Below are positions 41,329 to 48,272 of a stretch of DNA of 64,000 nucleotides, one piece after another. Origin of the DNA: Serpentinimonas maccroryi. Lineage in GTDB: Bacteria; Pseudomonadota; Gammaproteobacteria; Burkholderiales; Burkholderiaceae_C. The notes below the pieces were generated by a model. It was not told the origin of the DNA. It made no database searches and was given only the letters and a program-made list of their open reading frames with translations. A program made the position numbers and the translations under genes. Location of the stretch: NCBI RefSeq assembly GCF_000828915.1, contig NZ_AP014569.1, forward strand, positions 1,116,001-1,180,000, given 5' to 3'. Positions within the stretch are counted from its first letter, which is position 1. Every line of letters starts with the position of its first letter.

Positions 41329-41736
41329 CTACTGCTGGTGCATGTTTCCTTCGCTAATTCCAGCAAGAACCCCACACGCCTCAACTTCCCGGTCATCGTT
41401 GCAACTCGCTCTCAGTGAAACGAGTTGTTTCTCAAGCGCTTGCAGAGCGGTTATCTGCGACCGCACATGAGAGATGTGATCATCGAGCAAGGCGTTGACG
41501 GCGGTACAAGGCTGATGAGGGTCGTCCTGATAGCTCTGTAGTTCGTGAATCTCAGCCAGTGACAGGCCCAGGATTCTGCAGCGACGGATGAAGGCCAGCC
41601 CCTCACCATGCTTCTCGGTATAGACACGGTAACCGTTCTCCTGCCGACCAGGCGGCGGCAACAAGCCCTGCTGTTCATAGAAGCGGATCGTCTGTGTTTC
41701 GACCCCTACCAACTGCGCCAACTGACCAATGCGCAT
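41329..41736 (-). CDS. MerR-family heavy-metal regulator (CadR/PbrR type)
   Basis: A 135-residue metal-responsive activator. The N-terminal winged helix MRIGQLAQLVGVETQTIRFY is followed by a dimerisation helix. The metal-binding cysteines Cys77 (HQPCTAV), Cys112 and Cys121 match the CadR/PbrR three-Cys pattern for Cd(II) or Pb(II), and the C-terminus has histidine and glutamine but no long His tail. GGAGG lies upstream of ATG 41736; the frame runs open to a TTG at 41751. It is divergent from the efflux gene and should control the stretched promoter between them. Confidence 0.9.
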   Translation of the reverse strand: MRIGQLAQLVGVETQTIRFYEQQGLLPPPGRQENGYRVYTEKHGEGLAFIRRCRILGLSLAEIHELQSYQDDPHQPCTAVNALLDDHISHVRSQITALQALEKQLVSLRASCNDDREVEACGVLAGISEGNMHQQ

Positions 41737-41767
41737 CAGCCTCCTCCCCAACGGATTCTTTACTCTA

Positions 41768-41798
41768 TTGACCTTATAGTAGCTTTATAGTTTAAAAT
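41768..41798 (+). promoter_or_regulatory. MerR-type promoter and operator of the cation efflux gene
   Basis: The -35 TTGACC (41768-41773) and -10 TAAAAT (41793-41798) are separated by 19 bases, the over-long spacer that MerR proteins untwist. The spacer contains the near-palindrome CTTATAGT AGC TTTATAG. Confidence 0.8.
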
Positions 41799-41831
41799 GG
41801 TACCACAACATTGTTCAAGTGGAGTCGTATC

Positions 41832-42728
41832 ATGAGCAAATCCTGTGGTGGCGCCTGTGGCGGTGATGCAACGTCCGCAGCGGATACCGATATACAGGCC
41901 TCCTCCGAGGCGCCAGGGAGATGGGTCAGTGTTTATGCCGTGCCGAAGATGGACTGTCCATCAGAAGAACGAATGATTCGCCTAGCCCTGAACGGCTTTG
42001 AGGAGATTCGGGCACTGTCCTTCGACTTGTCGAACCGCCGGTTGAAGGTCGTGCATGACGGCGAGGCTGAGCCCATTACCGCGAAACTGGCGACCTTGGG
42101 GCTAGGCGCCTCTCTTCAGGAAACCGTCATTGCCGACCCAGAGACGATCAAGGCCGCTGAGAGCTCGGCAGTCTCTGCTACGCAGGAGTCAGGCACTCTG
42201 CGCGTGTTGCTCGGTATCAATGCGATCATGTTCGTGGTGGGAATGACTGCCGGTCTGATCGCCCAGTCTACCGGCCTGATCGCTGATTCCCTGGATATGT
42301 TTGCCGATGCAGCCGTCTATGGCCTGGCTCTCTATGCCGTAGGGCGCAGTGCGAAAATGCAGGTACGTGCCGCGCATCTGGCAGGGGTACTGCAACTGAT
42401 TTTGGCTATCGGCGTACTCGTCGAGGTGGTGCGACGCTTTGTTTTCGGTAGTGAGCCTGAATGGCTGGTGATGATAGCCATCGCCTTCGTCTCATTGATT
42501 GCCAATACCGCCTGTCTGCTGCTCATATCCAAACATCGGGAGGGCGGGGCGCACATGAAGGCAAGCTGGATATTCTCGGCCAACGACGTGGTGATCAACC
42601 TGGGGGTCATCACCGCCGGCGCTCTGGTCGCGTGGACCGGGTCCAATTATCCGGATCTGATTATCGGCACCATCGTGGGGGTCATTGTACTTAACGGTGC
42701 TAGACGCATTTTGGCGTTGAAGGGTTAA
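41832..42728 (+). CDS. Cation diffusion facilitator-like efflux protein with N-terminal metal-binding region
   Basis: A 298-residue membrane protein that probably exports heavy-metal cations. The N-terminus has CGGACGG and an HMA-like domain with MDCPSEERMIRLALNGF. After about residue 115 come five or six hydrophobic segments, including INAIMFVVGMTAGLIAQ and the metal-site-like DSLDMFADAAVYGLALY. The start ATG 41832 is preceded by GTGGAG. It follows the MerR-type promoter and precedes lspA by three bases, as in ISPpu12-like elements. Likely substrates from the regulator type are Cd, Pb or Zn. Confidence 0.85.
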   Translation: MSKSCGGACGGDATSAADTDIQASSEAPGRWVSVYAVPKMDCPSEERMIRLALNGFEEIRALSFDLSNRRLKVVHDGEAEPITAKLATLGLGASLQETVIADPETIKAAESSAVSATQESGTLRVLLGINAIMFVVGMTAGLIAQSTGLIADSLDMFADAAVYGLALYAVGRSAKMQVRAAHLAGVLQLILAIGVLVEVVRRFVFGSEPEWLVMIAIAFVSLIANTACLLLISKHREGGAHMKASWIFSANDVVINLGVITAGALVAWTGSNYPDLIIGTIVGVIVLNGARRILALKG

Positions 42729-42731
42729 ATA

Positions 42732-43244
42732 ATGCTCATTATTGGCAAAAAGCTCTCGCCGTATGCCCTATTGTCCATATCGGGCCTGCTGGCAGCGTCT
42801 GATCAGGCCGTAAAATGGCTGGTGCAACAATCAATGGCATATGGCGAGTCTATTTCAGTGACCTCATTCTTTAACTGGGTACACGTATGGAATACCGGTG
42901 CCGCATTCAGTCTTTTTGCGAATGGTGGAGGCTGGCAGCGCTACTTTTTTATCGGAATCGCGGTAGTGGTCTCGATTTTTCTGATCAAGCTGATCCTTGA
43001 AAATCGTCATAAAGGAGAAGCCATCGCTTACAGTCTTATCCTCGGTGGCGCCATGGGCAACCTGATTGACCGGGTCTTTCGCGGCTATGTTGTGGATTCC
43101 TTTGATTTCTATTGGCGAGACTGGCATTGGCCGGCCTTCAACCTGGCTGATATTGCAATTGTCCTCGGTGCCTTACTTTTCGTTTCCAGCAGCTTGTTGG
43201 GTAAAAAAGCAAACACCAATGCCGAGCCGGATGGATCTGACTGA
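42732..43244 (+). CDS. lspA: Signal peptidase II (element-borne copy)
   Basis: Inner-membrane aspartyl protease of 170 residues that cleaves prolipoprotein signal peptides. It has four hydrophobic segments and the catalytic blocks NTGAAFSLF, GNLIDRVFRGYVVDSFDFYW and FNLADIAIVLGA with the two active-site Asp residues. It lies inside the ISL3 element, downstream of the efflux gene, and is probably co-induced by metal. In lead resistance operons an LspA homologue (PbrC) accompanies efflux, so a role in metal tolerance rather than housekeeping is likely. Confidence 0.93.
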   Translation: MLIIGKKLSPYALLSISGLLAASDQAVKWLVQQSMAYGESISVTSFFNWVHVWNTGAAFSLFANGGGWQRYFFIGIAVVVSIFLIKLILENRHKGEAIAYSLILGGAMGNLIDRVFRGYVVDSFDFYWRDWHWPAFNLADIAIVLGALLFVSSSLLGKKANTNAEPDGSD

Positions 43245-43265
43245 CACCTACGCCTATACAACACC

Positions 43266-44555
43266 ATGACCGAACTTCCCGACAACATCCTTCACCTGCC
43301 GCAATACCAAGTACTGGGCTGCAAATCAACCGACGACGAAATGCACTTCCAGGTGGACGTGCCCGATCCCATCGCCTGCGAGGAATGCGGCGTGCAGGGT
43401 GAGTTCGTACGGTTCGGCAAGCGTGACGTTCCCTATCGTGATCTGCCCATCCACGGCAAGCGGGTCACTCTCTGGGTGGTCCGCCGCCGATACACCTGCC
43501 GGGCCTGCAAGACAACATTCAGGCCCCAGCTGCCGGAGATGGTGGACGGATTCCGTATGACACTGCGGCTGCATGAGTACGTGGAGAAGGAATCCTTCAA
43601 CCACCCCTACACCTTTGTGGCGGCACAGACCGGCCTGGACGAGAAGACGGTGCGCGACATCTTCAACGCCCGCGCCGAGTTGCTGGGGCGCTGGCACCGC
43701 TTCGAGACGCCCCGCATCCTGGGCATTGACGAGCTATACCTGAACAAGCGCTACCGCTGCATTCTGACCAACATTGAGGAGCGAACCCTGCTCGACCTTC
43801 TGGCCACCCGCCGCCAGGACGTGGTGACCAACTACCTAATGAAGCTGAAAGACCGGCAGAAGGTCGAGATCGTCAGCATGGACATGTGGAACCCCTACCG
43901 GGCAGCGGTCAAGGCTGTGCTGCCCCAGGCCCGTATCGTGGTCGATAAGTTCCATGTGGTGCGCATGGCCAACGATGCCCTAGAGAGAGTGCGCAAGGGC
44001 CTCAGAAAGGAGCTGAAACCGTCCCAGAGCCGGACTCTCAAGGGAGACCGGAAAATCCTGCTGAAACGCGCTCACGAAGTCTCAGACCGGGAGCGCCTCA
44101 TCATGGAGACCTGGACAGGCGCGTTCCCGCAACTGCTGGCCGCCTACGAGCACAAGGAGCGCTTCTACGGCATCTGGGACGCCACCACACGGCTCCAGGC
44201 AGAAGCCGCCCTGGACGAGTGGATAGCCACCATCCCGAAGGGCCAAAAGGAAGTCTGGAGCGATCTGGTCAGGGCAGTGGGAAACTGGCGCGAAGAGACC
44301 ATGACCTACTTCGAGACGGACATGCCCGTCACCAACGCTTACACGGAGTCCATCAACCGACTGGCCAAGGACAAGAACCGTGAAGGGCGCGGTTACTCCT
44401 TCGAGGTGATGCGGGCACGAATGCTCTACACCACGAAGCACAAGAAGAAGGCACCGACTGCGAAGGTCTCTCCTTTCTACAAGAAAACCATCGGTTACGG
44501 ACTGCCGGACTTCGCAGAGGAACTCAACTACGGAGTCGATCTATCAACCATCTGA
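43266..44555 (+). CDS. tnpA: ISL3-family transposase
   Basis: A 429-residue transposase. The N-terminus has a zinc-binding array (ACEECGVQGEF and YTCRACKTTF) and a helix-turn-helix segment VAAQTGLDEKTVRDIF. The catalytic domain has LGIDELYLNK, VSMDMWNPYRAAVK and a C-terminal TNAYTESINRLAKDKNREG with the Glu, matching ISL3. It is uninterrupted, lies 21 bases after lspA and ends 58 bases before the right end of the element. Confidence 0.95.
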   Translation: MTELPDNILHLPQYQVLGCKSTDDEMHFQVDVPDPIACEECGVQGEFVRFGKRDVPYRDLPIHGKRVTLWVVRRRYTCRACKTTFRPQLPEMVDGFRMTLRLHEYVEKESFNHPYTFVAAQTGLDEKTVRDIFNARAELLGRWHRFETPRILGIDELYLNKRYRCILTNIEERTLLDLLATRRQDVVTNYLMKLKDRQKVEIVSMDMWNPYRAAVKAVLPQARIVVDKFHVVRMANDALERVRKGLRKELKPSQSRTLKGDRKILLKRAHEVSDRERLIMETWTGAFPQLLAAYEHKERFYGIWDATTRLQAEAALDEWIATIPKGQKEVWSDLVRAVGNWREETMTYFETDMPVTNAYTESINRLAKDKNREGRGYSFEVMRARMLYTTKHKKKAPTAKVSPFYKKTIGYGLPDFAEELNYGVDLSTI

Positions 44556-44613
44556 GGGTGGTATCAGATTGATGGGGTGAAGGTGCCCCATCAACCATTA
44601 AATCCGTATACCC

Positions 44614-44621
44614 AATATTTC
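44614..44621. repeat. Target site duplication AATATTTC, right
   Basis: Identical to 41234-41241; it directly abuts the right inverted repeat of the ISL3 element. Confidence 0.92.
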
Positions 44622-44831
44622 CAACTCCAAGCGATCCGGTTCGAATTGGAACTGGGTAGCGCAGCGGTTTTCATAGGTCCAAACAATTCGGGCAAGACCA
44701 CCGCATTGCAAGCCTTGGCGCTGTGGGATTTTGGATGGCTGCGCTGGGTCGAAAAAAGGGGCAAAAGTTCACCGGCGGAGCGCTAAGGCGTAACTATCAA
44801 CCGCCGTGACCTGTATGCCCTTCCTGTACCG
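44614..44831 (+). pseudogene. AAA ATPase gene remnant, split by ISL3 element, with internal stop and missing 3' part
   Basis: Continues in frame from the 5' fragment at 41212-41241. It reads FQLQAIRFELELGSAA, then the Walker A IGPNNSGKTTALQALALW, then RWVEKRGKSSPAER and a TAA at 44784. The same frame then resumes GVTINRRDLYALPVP, which fits the block that normally follows in AAA_15-like/OLD-like ATPases, so the TAA looks like a nonsense mutation. No Walker B or later domain follows before ldcA. The gene was thus split by the element, carries a stop, and has lost most of its length. Related ATPases are common in defence islands. Confidence 0.75.
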
Positions 44832-44906
44832 AGGGACCCAAGGTGCTATGCGCAGCCCATCGGGCACATCTCAAACAGCAAGCGCCTAGCTTGGGTTTCT
44901 GCGGCT

Positions 44907-45842
44907 TCAACCCCAAAACAGCAAGCAATCGCGGCCCTGCACCAGCAGCTGCACGCTGCGGCCCACGGGCAGCAGCACTTTGGTGGGCACGTGGCCAAAG
45001 GGCAACCCGGTGAGCACGGGCACGCTCACTTGGTTGCGCAGCCACTGCACCACGCTGGCGAGCTTGAAGCCGCGGTCGTGCGGGGTGAGCTGAAAGCGGT
45101 TGAAGGCGCCCAGCACGATGGCGCGTTGGCGCTGCAACACGCCGCTGTGCAGCAGCTGGCTGAGCATGCGCTCGATGCGGTAGGGGTGCTCACCCACGTC
45201 TTCGAGGAACAGGATGCCGCCTTCTACTGCGGGCAGGTAGGGCGTGCCCGCGAGGCCGCTGAAGATCGACAGGTTGCCGCCCCACAGCGGCGCGGCCTCG
45301 ATGGTCCAGCCCTGGTCTGCAGCGGCATGAGCCAGCTCGGGGTGGGCGCGCAGGTCGGCCGGGGGCAATCGCCAGCCAGCGCCCTCGCCTACCCCGGCGC
45401 ACAAATCATCGAAGCAGGCTTGCATGATTTCGTCGGGTGGCTCGGGGGTGGCCCAGTCTTCGAGCAGGGCCGGCCCAGACCAGGTGCAGCCCCCGGTTTG
45501 CGCCAGCAGCGCCAGTTGCAGGGCGGTGAAGTCGCTCAAGCCCACCCAGGCGCTGCCGCGCTCGACGGAGCTTTGTATGGCGGCGTAGGGCAAGTGGGGC
45601 AGCAGCCGGGTGAGGCCGTAACCGCCCCGGGTGGTGAGGACGATCTCGGCGCCGCTGGCGGCGGCGCGCCCGATGGCGGCTAGGCGGGTGGCGTCGTCAC
45701 CGGCGAAGCGCTGCCAGGTGCTGAGCGCATCTGGGTCGATCTCGACTTGGTGGCCTAGGGCCTGCAGCCTTTTTACGGCGCGCTTGAAGCCGGCGCGGTC
45801 GCGCACCGCCCCGCTGGGGGAATACAGGTAGATGTGACTCAT
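44907..45842 (-). CDS. ldcA: LD-carboxypeptidase (muramoyltetrapeptide carboxypeptidase, S66)
   Basis: Cytoplasmic serine peptidase that removes the terminal D-Ala from tetrapeptides in murein recycling. The 311-residue protein has TTRGGYGLTRLLP, the nucleophile Ser in WVGLSDFTALQ, the acidic catalytic region FLEDVGEHPYRIERML and the catalytic His in LPFGHVPTKVLLPVG, all in S66 order. It is the first backbone gene right of the island, and its stop is about 75 bases from the last recognisable ATPase remnant. It lies downstream of tadA on the same strand, nine bases after its stop. Confidence 0.9.
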   Translation of the reverse strand: MSHIYLYSPSGAVRDRAGFKRAVKRLQALGHQVEIDPDALSTWQRFAGDDATRLAAIGRAAASGAEIVLTTRGGYGLTRLLPHLPYAAIQSSVERGSAWVGLSDFTALQLALLAQTGGCTWSGPALLEDWATPEPPDEIMQACFDDLCAGVGEGAGWRLPPADLRAHPELAHAAADQGWTIEAAPLWGGNLSIFSGLAGTPYLPAVEGGILFLEDVGEHPYRIERMLSQLLHSGVLQRQRAIVLGAFNRFQLTPHDRGFKLASVVQWLRNQVSVPVLTGLPFGHVPTKVLLPVGRSVQLLVQGRDCLLFWG

Positions 45843-45851
45843 GACGCGGGA

Positions 45852-47033
45852 TTATGCGCCCGAGCCTGCGTGGCCCCAAGCCTGCAGCGCCGCCCGGTGC
45901 CCGGCATCGGGGTATGGCAAGGTAGGCCAATCGGGGGGTAAAAGCGGGCACGGCGTGGGCTCGAGTTCGGCCGCTGCGATCGGCAGGCGATCGCTAATGC
46001 GCAACGCCCCAGACGGCCGATCTGGGCTGTGCGCGCCCACTTCTGGGTCAGGTTGATGGGTCTGCCCAGTGGCTATGAATGCTTGGGCTAGCGCCTGCGC
46101 CAGTGCCACCTGCCCGGGCGCATAGCGCAGCTGCAGGGGCGCTGCCGCGCCGGTGGGCAGGCAGCCGCTGTGCTGCAGCAGCTGCAGCAAAACTTGGGCG
46201 TGCTGGGCCAAGCTGTGCCAATGCGCCCGCTTGGGCTTGTCGCTCTGGCCAAAGCCGATGAGGTCGGGCACCAGCACGCGGCTGGCCTGCGCCTGCAGCG
46301 CAGCCATGCTGCCGGCCCACTGCGGCCACCAGCCGGTGGGCCCGTGCAGCAGCAGCCACACCGGCGCCGCCGAGTCAGCCCCCGGCAGATCGAGCAGGTG
46401 CAGGCGCAAACCGCCCAGGGCGGGCAAGTCGGCCACCCAACGCTGGCATGCGCGCCACTGCGGCCACAGCTTCCACACGGGTTCAAAGGCGGCCTCCGGC
46501 GTGCGCAGTGCGTCTTGGCGCAGCGGTTGCTGGGTGGCACGCGCTTGGCTGCGGCGCTGGGAAAAAAAATCCTGCAGCAGTGCCGCGCATTCATCTGCAC
46601 GCACGCCGCCTTGCACCGCAGTGTGGTGGTTGAGCGCAGCGATGGCAAACAGATCGAGCACCGAACCGGCGGCCCCGGTTTTGGGTTCGGGCGCACCGTA
46701 CACCAGCCGGCGCAACCGCGCGTGCAGCATGGCTTGGGCACACATAGCGCAGGGCTCGAGCGTGACGTAGAGCGTGCAGCCATCGAGCCGGTAGTTGCCC
46801 AGCGCCTGCGCGCCTTGGCGCAAGGCCAGCAGCTCGGCGTGGGCGCTGGGGTCGCACAGGCCGATGGGCTGGTTGTGCGCCGCCGCCACTGGCTGCGACG
46901 CCCCCGGCCGCACCAGCACCGCGCCCACCGGCACCTCGCCCAGCGCGGCGCCACGGCGCGCCTGTTGCAAGGCCAGGCCCATGTAGTGCAGGTCTGCGGG
47001 CTCCGGTTGCGTGTCGTCCACCGCGCCCAGCAC
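45852..47033 (-). CDS. tadA: tRNA adenosine deaminase TadA fused to an alpha/beta hydrolase-like domain
   Basis: Residues 1-165 are a TadA deaminase, which converts A34 to inosine in tRNA-Arg: zinc site His65-Ala-Glu67 (SAHAELLAL) and Cys95/Cys98 (EPCAMC). Residues 185-393 resemble an alpha/beta hydrolase, with PVWLLLHGPTGWW, VLVPDLIGFGQSDKPKR and a terminal YPDAGH. No GXSXG nucleophile elbow is found, so the second domain is probably not a classical hydrolase. E. coli TadA is about 167 residues, so this protein is more than twice as long. The start is GTG 47033, three bases after the preceding stop; ATG 46982 is an alternative. Confidence 0.88.
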   Translation of the reverse strand: MLGAVDDTQPEPADLHYMGLALQQARRGAALGEVPVGAVLVRPGASQPVAAAHNQPIGLCDPSAHAELLALRQGAQALGNYRLDGCTLYVTLEPCAMCAQAMLHARLRRLVYGAPEPKTGAAGSVLDLFAIAALNHHTAVQGGVRADECAALLQDFFSQRRSQARATQQPLRQDALRTPEAAFEPVWKLWPQWRACQRWVADLPALGGLRLHLLDLPGADSAAPVWLLLHGPTGWWPQWAGSMAALQAQASRVLVPDLIGFGQSDKPKRAHWHSLAQHAQVLLQLLQHSGCLPTGAAAPLQLRYAPGQVALAQALAQAFIATGQTHQPDPEVGAHSPDRPSGALRISDRLPIAAAELEPTPCPLLPPDWPTLPYPDAGHRAALQAWGHAGSGA

Positions 47034-47036
47034 CGC

Positions 47037-48272
47037 TCAAGCCCCGAGCAGTGGGCAGCCGGGTTGGCTGGCGGCGAGCTTGCGGTTGATGATGTCGGCC
47101 CCTTGTTTGGACAGGTAGTGCGCCACGGTTTCGACGCGGATTTTGACCGAGCCGGCCGGCTTGGTCGAGTCGAGGTCTTGGAAGGAAAAGAACAGCGTAC
47201 CCGAGCGCTCGACGATGGACTGCACCGGCGAGTAGGTGGGCTGGTCCATGCCGCACTCGTAGCTGGCCAGCCGCACCACGGCGGCGATCCAGGGCATGCG
47301 CGCCGCCACCTTGGCGCCCCACAAAATCTCGTTGGTGTTGCCGCTGTACGACGAAGGCCAGACGTCGCGGATGTCGAGCGGCGAGCGGATGTGGCCGGCG
47401 GCGATGTCGGGGTCGAACATCCAGTGCAGCAGGTCGGCGTCGATGGGCAGGTACTGGGCCCACAGCACCGGGTAGCCGTGCGCTTGCAGATCGACTTCGA
47501 TCTCGTGGCCGATGCCGGGGTCCATGTGGTAGGGCCGCGCCACCACCAAGATGCAGGGGCGCTGCTCGCGCGCGCACCACTCCAAGATCTCGCGCGCCTT
47601 GGTGCGCAGGCGCTGGTTGTAGGCGTCTAGACTGCGGTAGCCCATCTGCACCGCTTCCGTGGTTTCGGCCAGCGTCAGGCCCGGCAGGGCATCGCGCATG
47701 CCCTCATAGAGCTGTTTGGGCACCACCGGCGGGTCGGCCAGCGAGACAAAGGGCGTGACGTGCAGCACCCGCGCTTCGGCAAAGGCGTCGCGCTCTTTGA
47801 TGAAGCCGGCCTTGATGTTTTCCGAGGCCGCCATGACGCGCGGACAGGTGAGCGAGGCATCCACGTACCCATCGAGGTACGAGGGCACGGAATGGATCAT
47901 GGGCGAGAACAGGATGTCGATCTTGCGTTTGCTGCGCGCCAACAGCTCGCCGTAGTGCCCCGAGATGCACTTGACCGGGTAGCAGCAGTCCACCGTGCCT
48001 CGCCCCTTGGCGTAGGTGCGCGCCTGTTCCTCCGAGGTATCGGATGAAAATTCGATGCGCCGCGGGTCGATCCCTAGGGCCTCCAGAAACCCAAACCAAA
48101 ACTGGTGTGTGCTCCAGATGTTGAGTACGCGCGGAATTCCGATGCGCAGCTTGGCGCGCGCCTGGCGCTGTGCCGCCAGATCGGCTTCAGTCGGCGCTGG
48201 CTGGAACAAGCTCCTCTTTGGCGCGTTTGAAGGCGCCTTCACGAACCAGTTCAGCAATGTTCGGGTAGGCAC
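47037..48272 (-). CDS. DUF2229-like acyl-CoA dehydratase activase-related protein
   Basis: A protein of up to 411 residues with IGIPRVLNIWSTHQFWFGFL, FSSDTSEEQARTYAKGRGTV, the cysteines in VDCCYPVKCISGHYGELL, ILVVARPYHMDPGIGHEI and YECGMDQPTYSPVQ. This matches the DUF2229/2-hydroxyglutaryl-CoA dehydratase-related region of large activase proteins. The conserved cysteines may bind a [4Fe-4S] cluster. It is the third gene of a split set whose first two are at 50376-52040 and 48187-50379. The GTG at 48272 overlaps the previous gene by 86 bases; GTG 48242 or TTG 48209 are alternatives. Confidence 0.78.
   Translation of the reverse strand: MPTRTLLNWFVKAPSNAPKRSLFQPAPTEADLAAQRQARAKLRIGIPRVLNIWSTHQFWFGFLEALGIDPRRIEFSSDTSEEQARTYAKGRGTVDCCYPVKCISGHYGELLARSKRKIDILFSPMIHSVPSYLDGYVDASLTCPRVMAASENIKAGFIKERDAFAEARVLHVTPFVSLADPPVVPKQLYEGMRDALPGLTLAETTEAVQMGYRSLDAYNQRLRTKAREILEWCAREQRPCILVVARPYHMDPGIGHEIEVDLQAHGYPVLWAQYLPIDADLLHWMFDPDIAAGHIRSPLDIRDVWPSSYSGNTNEILWGAKVAARMPWIAAVVRLASYECGMDQPTYSPVQSIVERSGTLFFSFQDLDSTKPAGSVKIRVETVAHYLSKQGADIINRKLAASQPGCPLLGA

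Larger units (their letters stand above)
41242..44613 (+). mobile_element. ISPpu12-like ISL3-family element, complete (3372 bp)
   Basis: The ends are a 24-bp imperfect inverted repeat at 41242-41265 (beginning GGGTAAGCGG) and 44590-44613, with three mismatches. An identical 8-bp target duplication, AATATTTC, is at 41234-41241 and 44614-44621. It carries a MerR regulator, a cation efflux gene, lspA and an ISL3 transposase. From memory, ISPpu12 of Pseudomonas putida has this gene content, 24-bp repeats and about 3.37 kb, so this is probably the same or a near-identical element. All genes look intact. Confidence 0.93.

Noticed and set aside
42732-43244. Housekeeping lspA of the chromosome
   Set aside because: It lies wholly inside the ISL3 element between its efflux and transposase genes, so it is cargo; the chromosomal lspA must be elsewhere.
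44577-44786. A small intact ATP-binding protein starting inside the ISL3 right end
   Set aside because: The apparent start lies in the element; the P-loop part belongs to the split ATPase gene and joins in frame to the left flank.
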